Assembly (NCBI RefSeq): GCF_003352465.1
Contig: NZ_CP031153.1
Span: 3,930,001-3,994,000 of the forward strand
DNA: 64,000 nucleotides
Source: Kordia sp. SMS9
Lineage (GTDB): Bacteria; Bacteroidota; Bacteroidia; Flavobacteriales; Flavobacteriaceae
Direction of reading: 5' to 3'
In this document: piece after piece, positions 53,097 to 61,178 of the stretch
How the letters are laid out: the number at the start of each line of letters is the position of its first letter
How positions within the stretch are numbered: the first letter of the stretch is position 1
The notes under the pieces: generated by a model
Seen by the model: the letters and a program-made list of their open reading frames with translations, nothing else
Told to the model about the DNA's origin: nothing
The model's database searches: none
Program-made: the position numbers and the translations under genes

Positions 53097-53156
53097 TGTA
53101 TTGATGTAATAAACAATATATTAAAAACCCGTTTGAGTACATCAAGCGGGTTTTTT
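53081..53156 (+). terminator. his attenuator: antiterminator segment and intrinsic terminator
   Basis: The terminator has left arm AAACCCGTTTGA (53125-53136), loop GTACA and right arm TCAAGCGGGTTT (one G-T pair), then T-run to 53156. The leader segment CTCAAGCG at 53081-53088 can pair instead with CGTTTGAG at 53130-53137. It is almost identical to the terminator right arm, so segments 2 and 4 compete for segment 3. This is classical transcription attenuation. Confidence 0.88.
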
Positions 53157-53194
53157 CATGCCCAGTTTTTGTACTCAAGCACAACAAAATAACA

Positions 53195-54052
53195 ATGAAG
53201 AAGTTAAAAATTGCTATTCAAAAATCGGGACGACTCAACCAAGATTCGCTCAAAATTCTAAAAGACTGCGGAATTTCCATCGACAACGGAAAAGATCAAC
53301 TGAAAGCGTCTGCGCGAAACTTTCCACTAGAAGTATTCTATCTCAGAAATGGCGACATTCCACAATACTTGCGTGATGGCGTTGTAGACATCGCAATTAT
53401 AGGTGAAAACGTATTGATCGAAAAAGGAGCAAACATCACCATTGCCGAAAAACTCGGATTCTCCAAATGTAAAGTCTCACTGGCAATTCCAAAAGGACAA
53501 ACGTATAATTCTGTCAAAGACTTTGAAGGCAAGCGCATCGCAACTTCCTATCCAGAAACCGTGAAGCAATACCTCAAAGGAAAAGGTGTCAATGCAGAAT
53601 TGCACATCATCAACGGTTCTGTGGAAATTGCACCAAACATCGGACTTGCCGATGCTATTTGCGATATTGTTTCCAGTGGAAGCACGCTTTTCAAAAACAA
53701 TCTCAAAGAAGTAGAAGTCATGCTAAAAAGTGAAGCGGTTTTGGCAGTTTCTCCAAAAATAGATGCAGCACGTCAAACACTACTTGAAAAACTTCAATTC
53801 AGAATTCAATCCGTATTAACGGCACGTTCTTCCAAATACATCTTACTCAACGCGCCAAACGACAAAATAGACGCGATTAGCAACATTTTGCCAGTCTTAA
53901 AAAGTCCTACCATTCTTCCGTTAGCGCAAGAAGGTTGGAGTTCATTACACTCGGTAATCAAAAAAGAAGATTTTTGGGAGGTCATTGACGAACTCAAAGC
54001 CAATGGCGCTGAAGGAATCTTAGTATGTCCAATCGAAAAAATGGTACTCTAA
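53195..54052 (+). CDS. hisG: ATP phosphoribosyltransferase (long form)
   Basis: 285 residues. It joins ATP and PRPP in the first histidine step. The N-terminus is KLKIAIQKSGRLNQDSLKIL; GLADAICDIVSSGSTLFKNNL is the PRPP-binding segment. The C-terminal ACT-like domain (about residues 210-285) is the usual feedback site for histidine, as in the long form that needs no HisZ. The stop overlaps the hisD start by 1 bp (TAATG). Confidence 0.96.
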   Translation: MKKLKIAIQKSGRLNQDSLKILKDCGISIDNGKDQLKASARNFPLEVFYLRNGDIPQYLRDGVVDIAIIGENVLIEKGANITIAEKLGFSKCKVSLAIPKGQTYNSVKDFEGKRIATSYPETVKQYLKGKGVNAELHIINGSVEIAPNIGLADAICDIVSSGSTLFKNNLKEVEVMLKSEAVLAVSPKIDAARQTLLEKLQFRIQSVLTARSSKYILLNAPNDKIDAISNILPVLKSPTILPLAQEGWSSLHSVIKKEDFWEVIDELKANGAEGILVCPIEKMVL

Positions 54053-55335
54053 TGAACAAAATATTCAATCCACAACCGAACACTTGGGCAAGCATTTTAG
54101 AACGTCCAACGCAAACTGTAGACGACATTGAAGCTACAGTTTCGCAAATATTCTCAGAAGTACAAAAAAATGGCGATCAGGCAATCAAAAAATATACTTC
54201 GTTCTTTGACAATGTTGTGTTAGATACTCTAGTTGTCAGTCAAGTTGAAATGGACGCTGCTTCAAAAAACGTTTCAGAAAATCTAAAAGCAGCCATCGCT
54301 ATCGCAAAGGCAAATATTACTTCGTTTCACAATGCACAAAAAACCGACAGAATAACGATAGAAACAACTCAGGGCGTATACTGTTGGCAAGAAAAAAGAG
54401 CCATTCAAAAAGTGGGACTGTATATTCCGGGCGGCACAGCACCATTATTTTCTACAATACTAATGCTCGCCATTCCTGCTACAATTGCAGGTTGTAACGA
54501 AATCATATTGTGTACGCCACCAAACAAAGAAGGCAGCGTAAATCCAGCAATATTGTATACAGCACAATTGTGCGGAATCACTAAAATCTACAAAGTTGGC
54601 GGTATTCAAGCTGTTGCCGGAATGACATTTGGAACAGAAACCATCTCAAAAGTGTACAAAATCTTTGGTCCAGGAAACCAATTTGTCACAGTTGCCAAAC
54701 AACTCGCTACCAAATACGGAGTTGCTATTGACATGCCAGCAGGACCAAGTGAATTACTCGTTGTAGCAGACGATTCAGCAAATCCAGCCTTTGTGGCTTC
54801 CGATTTATTAAGTCAGGCAGAACATGGAACGGACAGTCAAGTGATTTTAGTAACAACCTCTGAGAAGGTTCTCACGGAAGTGGAAAAAGCAATAGAAATA
54901 CAGCTAAACGTCTTGCCACGAAAAGAAATTGCGACCAAAGCGATTGACAATTCCAAACTGATTTATGTAGAAAACGATCAAATTGCACTCGATTTAATCA
55001 ACGAATACGGACCAGAACACTTTATTGTATGTGTTAAAGATGAAGATTTCTACACCAACGGAATTCAAAATGCAGGTTCGGTCTTTGTAGGGAATTACAC
55101 ACCAGAAAGTGCAGGCGATTATGCTTCAGGAACCAATCACACGCTGCCAACTAACGGTTATGCAAAAGCATATTCAGGCGTGAATTTAGCAAGTTTTCAA
55201 AAAAGTGTCACTTTTCAAAAAATAACCGAAACTGGTATTCAAAATATTGGAAACGCCATCGAACTTATGGCGGAAGCAGAAGGTTTACAAGCACACAAAA
55301 ACGCTGTCACATTACGTTTAGAAAGTCTAAAATAA
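54052..55335 (+). CDS. hisD: histidinol dehydrogenase
   Basis: 427 residues. It makes the last two oxidations, histidinol to histidine, with zinc and NAD. Motifs: VGLYIPGGTAPLFSTILMLA, KIFGPGNQFVTVAKQ, DMPAGPSELLVVAD, LLSQAEHGTDSQVIL (with metal ligands) and AGDYASGTNHTLPTNGYA. The ATG at 54052 is used; the frame is open into hisG but the overlap is only 1 bp. A TCGAGCGCAGTCGA repeat lies in the 58-bp gap to hisC. Confidence 0.96.
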   Translation: MNKIFNPQPNTWASILERPTQTVDDIEATVSQIFSEVQKNGDQAIKKYTSFFDNVVLDTLVVSQVEMDAASKNVSENLKAAIAIAKANITSFHNAQKTDRITIETTQGVYCWQEKRAIQKVGLYIPGGTAPLFSTILMLAIPATIAGCNEIILCTPPNKEGSVNPAILYTAQLCGITKIYKVGGIQAVAGMTFGTETISKVYKIFGPGNQFVTVAKQLATKYGVAIDMPAGPSELLVVADDSANPAFVASDLLSQAEHGTDSQVILVTTSEKVLTEVEKAIEIQLNVLPRKEIATKAIDNSKLIYVENDQIALDLINEYGPEHFIVCVKDEDFYTNGIQNAGSVFVGNYTPESAGDYASGTNHTLPTNGYAKAYSGVNLASFQKSVTFQKITETGIQNIGNAIELMAEAEGLQAHKNAVTLRLESLK

Positions 55336-55342
55336 AACATTC

Positions 55343-55368
55343 TGTCACATCGAGCGCAGTCGAGATGC
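55343..55368 (+). repeat. dispersed palindrome TGTCACATCGAGCGCAGTCGAGATGC type (copy 1)
   Basis: It lies in the hisD-hisC gap, with copies at 56461-56486 and 58392-58417. The outer stem is CATC/GATG in copies 1 and 3 and ATATC/GATAT in copy 2. Confidence 0.7.
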
Positions 55369-55393
55369 GTTTGACACACTAATTAAAGTAAAA

Positions 55394-56440
55394 ATGAACA
55401 CATTCAATATAAATTCTCTCATCAGAGACAACATAAAAACACTAAAACCTTATTCTTCCGCAAGAGACGAATACAAAGCTACTGGGACAGATATGGTATT
55501 TTTAGATGCCAACGAAAATCCGTATGAAAATGGTGTCAATCGCTATCCAGATCCGAAGCAGTCAGCCGTAAAAGTTGCGTTGGCGAAAGTCAAAAATTGC
55601 AATCCAGCAAATATGGTATTGGGAAATGGAAGTGATGAAATTCTCGATTTAATTTTCAGAGCATTCTGTGAACCAAAACAAGACAATATCATCACGTTAC
55701 CACCAACGTATGGAATGTACAAGGTATTGGCTGGCGTAAACGATGTAAAAGTCAGAGAAGTGTTCCTAACAGCAGCATTTCAACCGAATGTTGACAACAT
55801 ACTAAGCGCAGCAGATGAAAATAGTAAAATTCTCTTTCTCTGTTCGCCAAACAATCCTACAGGAAACAGTTTCAGCAACGAAGCTGTAGAAAAATTACTC
55901 AAAGAATTCAACGGAATTATAGTGATCGATGAAGCATATACAGACTTTTCTAGTCAGGAAAGTTGGTTGAATCGACTAGAAGAATTTCCAAACCTAATCA
56001 TTACACAAACGCTGTCGAAAGCGTATGGAATGGCAGGAATCAGACTTGGAATCTGTTATGCTTCGCTCACTATTGTAGATGTGTTAAATCGTATTAAACC
56101 GCCGTATAACGTGAATTTACTGACACAATACAAAGCGTTGGAGCGAATTCAAGATCAAAAAAGTGTAGCGCAAGAAATTGCCAACATTCAAAAAAACAAA
56201 GCACAATTAATAAGCGCATTGGAAAATGTGCCTTTTGTCAAAAAAATATATCCATCGGATGCGAATTTTATTTTAGTTCAAGTAGATAATGCCGATCTTC
56301 GCTACCAGCAATTAATAACCAAAGGAATCGTAATCAGAAACCGTACAACGCAACCTTTATGTGAAAATTGTTTGCGATTTACAGTGGGAACAGCTGTTGA
56401 AAATCAAAGATTAATTGCTGTATTAAAAGAAATTGAATAA
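55394..56440 (+). CDS. hisC: histidinol-phosphate aminotransferase
   Basis: 348 residues, PLP-dependent aminotransferase fold I. Motifs: FLDANENPYENG, GNGSDEILDL, CSPNNPTGN, VIDEAYTDF, the PLP-lysine in TLSKAYGMAGIRLG and the C-terminal LRFTVGT. It converts imidazole-acetol phosphate to histidinol phosphate. The 146-bp gap to hisB holds three palindromic repeats. Confidence 0.95.
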   Translation: MNTFNINSLIRDNIKTLKPYSSARDEYKATGTDMVFLDANENPYENGVNRYPDPKQSAVKVALAKVKNCNPANMVLGNGSDEILDLIFRAFCEPKQDNIITLPPTYGMYKVLAGVNDVKVREVFLTAAFQPNVDNILSAADENSKILFLCSPNNPTGNSFSNEAVEKLLKEFNGIIVIDEAYTDFSSQESWLNRLEEFPNLIITQTLSKAYGMAGIRLGICYASLTIVDVLNRIKPPYNVNLLTQYKALERIQDQKSVAQEIANIQKNKAQLISALENVPFVKKIYPSDANFILVQVDNADLRYQQLITKGIVIRNRTTQPLCENCLRFTVGTAVENQRLIAVLKEIE

Positions 56441-56460
56441 TTAATGCATTCATTCCTGCA

Positions 56461-56486
56461 TGTCATATCGAGCGCAGTCGAGATAT
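56461..56486 (+). repeat. dispersed palindrome, TCGAGCGCAGTCGA type (copy 2)
   Basis: The arms are ATATC/GATAT instead of CATC/GATG; the core is identical to copies at 55343 and 58392. Confidence 0.7.
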
Positions 56487-56512
56487 ACGCTGGAATTACA
56501 AAATATACATAG

Positions 56513-56572
56513 ATTCCTGCCTCCGCAGGAATAACAAAGAAAAAACGATGAGATTCCTGCCTTCGCAGGAAT
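56513..56572 (+). repeat. two tandem hairpins ATTCCTGC-N4-GCAGGAAT
   Basis: Perfect 8-bp stems at 56513-56532 (loop CTCC) and 56553-56572 (loop CTTC), 20 bp apart. The second is followed by an A-run. They lie directly ahead of hisB. Confidence 0.75.
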
Positions 56573-56586
56573 AAAAAAATATCATT

Positions 56587-57720
56587 ATGAAACGAGTACT
56601 ATTCATAGATCGTGACGGAACGATCATCAAAGAACCAGCAGACGAACAAATAGATAGTTTTGAAAAACTAGAATTCTATCCGAAAGCCTTGTCAGCACTA
56701 CGGAAAATTGCCAACGAACTCGATTTTGAATTGGTCATGATTACCAATCAAGATGGTTTGGGTACGGAAGTGTATCCAGAAAACACCTTTTGGCCTGTGC
56801 ACAATTTTATTTTGGATACGCTAAAAGGAGAAGCTATTGTGTTTGATAATATTGTTATTGACAGAACTTTCGCCAAAGACAACGCACCAACACGAAAGCC
56901 AAATACAGGTTTATTGACGGAATATTTTTCAGAAGCGTATGATTTGGCAAATTCGTTTGTCATTGGTGATCGTTTGACAGATATAGAATTGGCAAAAAAC
57001 TTAGGCGCAAAAGGAATTTACATCAATGATGAAACCTTTTTGGGAACGGACGAAATTACCGTAAAGCGTTCCGAATTAGATGAATACATTGGTTTAGAAT
57101 CGAATGATTGGGACGAAATTTACGCATACTTAAAAGCCAAAAAACGCAAAGCTTCGTTGACACGAAATACGAACGAAACCAAAATTCAAATTGATTTGAA
57201 TTTGGATGGAACAGGAAAATCGAACATAGAAACAGGAATTGCCTTTTTCGATCACATGTTGGATCAAATTGCGCGTCACGGACAATTGGATTTGGATATT
57301 ACCGTAAATGGCGATTTAGAAGTAGACGAACACCATACAATTGAAGACACGGCGATTGCACTAGGCGAAGTATTTGCAGAAGCTTTAGGAAACAAACTTG
57401 GCATAGAACGTTATGGTTTTTGTTTGCCAATGGACGATTGTTTAGCACAAGTGGCAATTGACTTTGGCGGAAGAAACTGGCTAGTTTGGGAAGCAGATTT
57501 TAAACGTGAAATGATCGGAAAAATGCCAACCGAAATGTTCTATCACTTCTTCAAATCGTTTACAGATGGCGCCAAAGCAAATCTAAACATCAAAGCGGAA
57601 GGAACTAACGAACATCACAAAATTGAAGCCATCTTTAAATCCTTTGCCAAAGCCATCAAAGCAGCGGTAAAACGAGATGTTGAAAAAATGATTTTACCAT
57701 CGACTAAAGGAATGCTCTAA
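56587..57720 (+). CDS. hisB: bifunctional histidinol-phosphatase / imidazoleglycerol-phosphate dehydratase
   Basis: 377 residues. The N-terminal HAD phosphatase (residues 1-165) has DRDGT at 8-12, MITNQDGLG and VIGDRLTDIELAKN. The C-terminal dehydratase (about residues 185-377) has GIAFFDHMLDQIARHG, DEHHTIEDTAIALGE, and TNEHHKIEAIFKSFAKAIK with manganese-binding His/Glu. It covers two steps in one chain, as in Enterobacteria and most Bacteroidota. Confidence 0.96.
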   Translation: MKRVLFIDRDGTIIKEPADEQIDSFEKLEFYPKALSALRKIANELDFELVMITNQDGLGTEVYPENTFWPVHNFILDTLKGEAIVFDNIVIDRTFAKDNAPTRKPNTGLLTEYFSEAYDLANSFVIGDRLTDIELAKNLGAKGIYINDETFLGTDEITVKRSELDEYIGLESNDWDEIYAYLKAKKRKASLTRNTNETKIQIDLNLDGTGKSNIETGIAFFDHMLDQIARHGQLDLDITVNGDLEVDEHHTIEDTAIALGEVFAEALGNKLGIERYGFCLPMDDCLAQVAIDFGGRNWLVWEADFKREMIGKMPTEMFYHFFKSFTDGAKANLNIKAEGTNEHHKIEAIFKSFAKAIKAAVKRDVEKMILPSTKGML

Positions 57721-57730
57721 AATAGAAGTG

Positions 57731-57780
57731 AGATGTTAGTAATGAGAATTGAGTATTATGTGATCTCAATACTAACATCT
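57731..57780 (+). repeat. hairpin AGATGTTAGTA/TACTAACATCT between hisB and hisH
   Basis: The 11-bp arms are perfect, with an inner TTGAG/CTCAA pair. Related half-copies are found around 58608-58633 and 61016-61039, so this is another dispersed family. Confidence 0.65.
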
Positions 57781-57799
57781 AAAATCTCAATACTAAACA

Positions 57800-58381
57800 A
57801 TGAAAACAATCATCATAAATTACGGCGCAGGAAACATACAAAGTATCAAATTTGCTTTGCAACGATTGGGCGTGGAAGCAATTTTGAGTCATGATGCTTC
57901 AGCAATACGAAATGCGGATAAAGTCATATTTCCAGGCGTAGGCGAGGCGAGTAGTGCCATGAAAAAACTTCGTGAAAGCAAACTAGAAACCGTAATTCCG
58001 ACATTGACACAACCCGTTTTGGGAATTTGTTTAGGAATGCAATTGATGTGTAATGCATCGGAAGAAGGAAATACACAAGGATTGGGAATTTTTGATACGG
58101 AAGTTTTTCGTTTTTCTGAGAATGTAAAAGTGCCACAAATCGGTTGGAATACCATTCAAAATTTGAAAAGTCCGCTGTTTGAAGGTGTTCGTGAAAATGA
58201 ATTTATGTATTTGGTACACAGTTATTATGCGAAAACATCAAGCGATATGATTGCCGAAAGTGAATACGATCTAAAATACGCGTCCGCATTACAAAAAAAT
58301 AATTTTTTTGGCGTACAATTTCACCCAGAAAAAAGTAGCAAAGCTGGAAGCAAAATATTAGAGAACTTTTTGAAATTATAA
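57800..58381 (+). CDS. hisH: imidazole glycerol phosphate synthase, glutaminase subunit
   Basis: 193 residues, class I glutamine amidotransferase. The nucleophile is in LGICLGMQLM; the His and Glu are in GVQFHPEKSS. It releases ammonia for HisF. It starts IINYGAGNIQSIKFALQRLG, typical for HisH. The 262-bp gap to hisA holds repeats of three families. Confidence 0.96.
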   Translation: MKTIIINYGAGNIQSIKFALQRLGVEAILSHDASAIRNADKVIFPGVGEASSAMKKLRESKLETVIPTLTQPVLGICLGMQLMCNASEEGNTQGLGIFDTEVFRFSENVKVPQIGWNTIQNLKSPLFEGVRENEFMYLVHSYYAKTSSDMIAESEYDLKYASALQKNNFFGVQFHPEKSSKAGSKILENFLKL

Positions 58382-58391
58382 ATATAAAATG

Positions 58392-58417
58392 TGTCACATC
58401 GAGCGCAGTCGAGATGC
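58392..58417 (+). repeat. dispersed palindrome, TCGAGCGCAGTCGA type (copy 3)
   Basis: Identical to copy 1 at 55343 over 26 bp. It starts 11 bp after the hisH stop. Confidence 0.7.
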
Positions 58418-58470
58418 TAAATTTTAAATGTAAAATGAGTTCATTTACGATTTATAATAAGAAACACAAA

Positions 58471-58525
58471 ACGTCACTTCGAGTGAAATTCTGGAAGAAT
58501 TTAGTATCGAGAAGTACTATGAAAT
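58471..58525 (+). repeat. dispersed palindrome, CTTCGAGTG...TATCGAGAAGTACT type (copy 2)
   Basis: Nearly identical to 60252-60306. The inner stem is AAATTC-TGGAA-GAATTT. Confidence 0.7.
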
Positions 58526-58564
58526 TTTAAATATAAAAGTATTTTTAATAAACGAATAAACAAC

Positions 58565-58581
58565 GCTTCGACAAGCTCAGC
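58565..58581 (+). repeat. dispersed repeat GCTTCGACAAGCTCAGC
   Basis: One change from the copy at 22414-22430. Confidence 0.5.
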
Positions 58582-58643
58582 GTAAAACAAACGAGTAAAA
58601 AAGAGCAATCTCAATACTCAATACTAATCTCAAAACTAAAAAA

Positions 58644-59363
58644 ATGAGAATCATACCTGCAATAGACATCATCGACGGAAAATGTGTCCGATTATCAAAA
58701 GGTGATTATGACACGAAAAAAATATACAACGAAAGTCCATTGGAAGTCGCAAAAGAGTTTGAAGATGCTGGTATTCAATACTTGCACATGGTGGATTTAG
58801 ATGGTGCAAAAGCCAAAAACATCGTGAATTATAAAGTATTAGAGCAAGTAGCTTCTAAAACGAATTTAAAAATAGATTTTGGTGGCGGATTGAAATCTGA
58901 TGAAGATTTACACATCGCTTTTGCAAGTGGTGCCAAACAAATTACGGGCGGAAGTATTGCTGTAAAAGATAGCGAAACATTTACTAAATGGATTCAAAAA
59001 TACGGAAGCGAACGTATCATTTTAGGCGCTGATGCGAATAATGAAAAAATTGCCATTAGTGGTTGGCAAGAAGAAAGCAATGAAGAATTGATTCCATTCA
59101 TTCAAAAATACCAGCAAAAAGGCATTGAATATGTAATTTGTACAGACATTGCCAAAGACGGAATGTTAGCAGGTCCATCATTTGATTTGTATGAAAAGAT
59201 ATTAAAAACGTGCAGTGATAGCTTGAAATTAATCGCTTCTGGTGGAATTTCTACGTTTGATGAATTGCCAAAACTAAAAGAATTAGGTTGCGAAGGTGTC
59301 ATTATCGGGAAAGCAATTTACGAAAACAAAATATCACTCAAACAATTAGAAATATTATTATAA
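58644..59363 (+). CDS. hisA: ProFAR isomerase
   Basis: 239 residues, a (beta/alpha)8 barrel with IPAIDIIDGKCVRLSKGDY at the N-terminus (catalytic Asp), MVDLDGAKA, DFGGGLKSDED, VICTDIAKDGMLAGP (second catalytic Asp) and LIASGGISTFDEL. It isomerises ProFAR in the fourth histidine step. It is homologous to HisF downstream. Confidence 0.96.
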   Translation: MRIIPAIDIIDGKCVRLSKGDYDTKKIYNESPLEVAKEFEDAGIQYLHMVDLDGAKAKNIVNYKVLEQVASKTNLKIDFGGGLKSDEDLHIAFASGAKQITGGSIAVKDSETFTKWIQKYGSERIILGADANNEKIAISGWQEESNEELIPFIQKYQQKGIEYVICTDIAKDGMLAGPSFDLYEKILKTCSDSLKLIASGGISTFDELPKLKELGCEGVIIGKAIYENKISLKQLEILL

Positions 59364-59373
59364 CGTTCAAAAA

Positions 59374-59396
59374 CGTCATTGAGAGGAAGCATGACG
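59374..59396 (+). repeat. small hairpin CGTCAT/ATGACG between hisA and hisF
   Basis: A 6-bp stem followed by GAAGTACTATCAT, which resembles the right end of the GAAGTACT repeat family, so it may be a truncated relative. Confidence 0.5.
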
Positions 59397-59486
59397 AAGT
59401 ACTATCATAGAAATGGATTACTTCATTTTATCTAAAATGACAAAACACAAAAATCATTTAATTTTTTAATCATTAAATTTCATACA

Positions 59487-60242
59487 ATGCTCACAAAAAG
59501 AATCATTCCGTGTTTAGATATCAAAAACGGACGTACGGTAAAAGGCGTCAACTTTGTCAATCTTCGTGATGCGGGCGATCCTGTAGAGCTGGCAAAAATT
59601 TATGCGGATGAAGGTGCTGACGAATTGGTGTTTTTAGACATTTCTGCAACGGAAGAACGCAGGAAAACATTGCAAAAACTCGTGTTAGATGTTGCTGCAC
59701 AAGTAGATATTCCATTTACAGTTGGTGGCGGAATTTCCTCTGTGGAAGACGTGGATCGCTTGTTACAAGCAGGTGCAGACAAGGTTTCTATCAATTCGGC
59801 AGCAGTAAAACGTCCAGAATTGATCAACGAATTGGCGTCTAAATTCGGAAATCAATGTATTGTGGTTGCCATTGATGCTAAAGAAATTGATGGCGAGTGG
59901 ATAGTGCATTTGGTTGGTGGAAAAGTTCCAACGGAAATCAAGTTGTTCGATTGGGCAAAAGAAGTCGCACAACGTGGTGCAGGAGAAATTTTATTCACAT
60001 CCATGAACAATGACGGAACCAAAAACGGATTCGCAAATAAAGCATTGGCAACACTTTCAGAAATCGTCAACATTCCAATTATCGCTTCTGGTGGCGCGGG
60101 AAACATGCAACATTTTGAAGATACGTTTGTTCATGGAAAAGCAGATGCAGCCTTAGCCGCAAGTGTATTTCATTTCAAAGAAATTCCAATTCCAACACTC
60201 AAAAAACATTTAAAAGCTAATGGAATTAATGTCAGAATTTAG
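59487..60242 (+). CDS. hisF: imidazole glycerol phosphate synthase, cyclase subunit
   Basis: 251 residues, a (beta/alpha)8 barrel. Motifs: KRIIPCLDIKNGRTVKG (catalytic Asp), VFLDISATEERR, PFTVGGGISSVEDV, ADKVSINSAAVK, LFTSMNNDGTKNGF (second Asp) and PIIASGGAGNMQHF. It forms IGP and AICAR with ammonia from HisH. A repeat follows 10 bp after the stop. Confidence 0.97.
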   Translation: MLTKRIIPCLDIKNGRTVKGVNFVNLRDAGDPVELAKIYADEGADELVFLDISATEERRKTLQKLVLDVAAQVDIPFTVGGGISSVEDVDRLLQAGADKVSINSAAVKRPELINELASKFGNQCIVVAIDAKEIDGEWIVHLVGGKVPTEIKLFDWAKEVAQRGAGEILFTSMNNDGTKNGFANKALATLSEIVNIPIIASGGAGNMQHFEDTFVHGKADAALAASVFHFKEIPIPTLKKHLKANGINVRI

Positions 60243-60251
60243 ATTAAAAAA

Positions 60252-60306
60252 ACGTCACTTCGAGTGAAATTCTGGAAGAATTTAGTATCGAGAAGTACTT
60301 TGAAAT
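60252..60306 (+). repeat. dispersed palindrome, CTTCGAGTG...TATCGAGAAGTACT type (copy 3)
   Basis: Matches copy 2 (58471-58525) with one or two differences. It lies 10 bp after hisF. Confidence 0.7.
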
Positions 60307-60407
60307 ACTAAATTTCAATAAAAAAAACGCCCCAAGACCTAAACAAACAAGCGAAGCGTACAGATTGACAAATACACAAATAGCGAAGCTAAACAAACAA
60401 CAACAAA

Positions 60408-61007
60408 ATGAACATCAATTTCAATAAAAATAACGACGGATTGGTTCCAGTGATCATTCAAGACAACGAGACGAAAAATGTACTCATGTTAGGATTTATG
60501 AACGAAGAAGCGTACCAAAAAACAGTAGACTCTCAAAAAGTCACTTTTTACAGTAGAACCAAACAGCGTTTATGGACCAAAGGTGAAGAAAGCGGAAACT
60601 TTCTAAATGTAGTCAACATTCAAAATGATTGTGATCAAGATACATTACTCATTAAAGTTAAGCCAGTTGGACCAACGTGTCACAAAGGTTCAGACACGTG
60701 TTGGGACGAAGAAAACAACATGACTTTCGGATTTTTAAGTCACTTAGAAGACACGATCCAACATCGTAAAGAAAATAAAAATGATGAAAAAAGTTACGTA
60801 GCTTCACTCTTTCGAAAAGGAATGAATAAAATTGCGCAGAAAGTAGGAGAGGAAGCCGTAGAAGTTGTGATAGAAGCCAAAGATGATAATGACGATTTAT
60901 TTCTCAACGAAAGTGCAGATTTGCTATTTCATTACTTAATTTTACTCCAAGCAAAAGGCTATAAACTCAATGATATTGTGAATGTGCTTAAAGCGCGTGA
61001 GAAGTAA
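60408..61007 (+). CDS. hisIE: bifunctional phosphoribosyl-AMP cyclohydrolase / phosphoribosyl-ATP pyrophosphatase
   Basis: 199 residues. HisI part (residues 1-105): DNETKNVLMLGFMNEEAY, SRTKQRLWTKGEESGN, and zinc ligands in NDCDQDTLL and GPTCHKGSDTCW. HisE part (about 110-199): SYVASLFRKGMNKIAQKVGEEAVEVVIEA and NESADLLFHYLILL. It performs the second and third histidine steps and closes the operon. No hairpin terminator was seen in the 171 bp after it. Confidence 0.96.
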   Translation: MNINFNKNNDGLVPVIIQDNETKNVLMLGFMNEEAYQKTVDSQKVTFYSRTKQRLWTKGEESGNFLNVVNIQNDCDQDTLLIKVKPVGPTCHKGSDTCWDEENNMTFGFLSHLEDTIQHRKENKNDEKSYVASLFRKGMNKIAQKVGEEAVEVVIEAKDDNDDLFLNESADLLFHYLILLQAKGYKLNDIVNVLKAREK

Positions 61008-61178
61008 TATTGGTATTGAGATGTTAGTATTGAGAATTTAGAAGTTTCAGATGTAAATTTGATAATATTTTTAATAACGAATAACGAATAACGAAAGTGA
61101 AATGATAAATGTAGAATGCTAATTTTAAATAAAAAAGTAATTTAACAGGCAACCGACAACAGAAGCGTCACAACAAAT

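Noticed and set aside
52915..53187. 90-residue minus-strand ORF over the his leader
   Set aside because: It is the antisense of the leader peptide and attenuator, which explain the sequence fully.
55336..60400. His operon repeats as a CRISPR array
   Set aside because: Copies are far apart, belong to several families, are palindromic, and have no regular spacers or cas genes.
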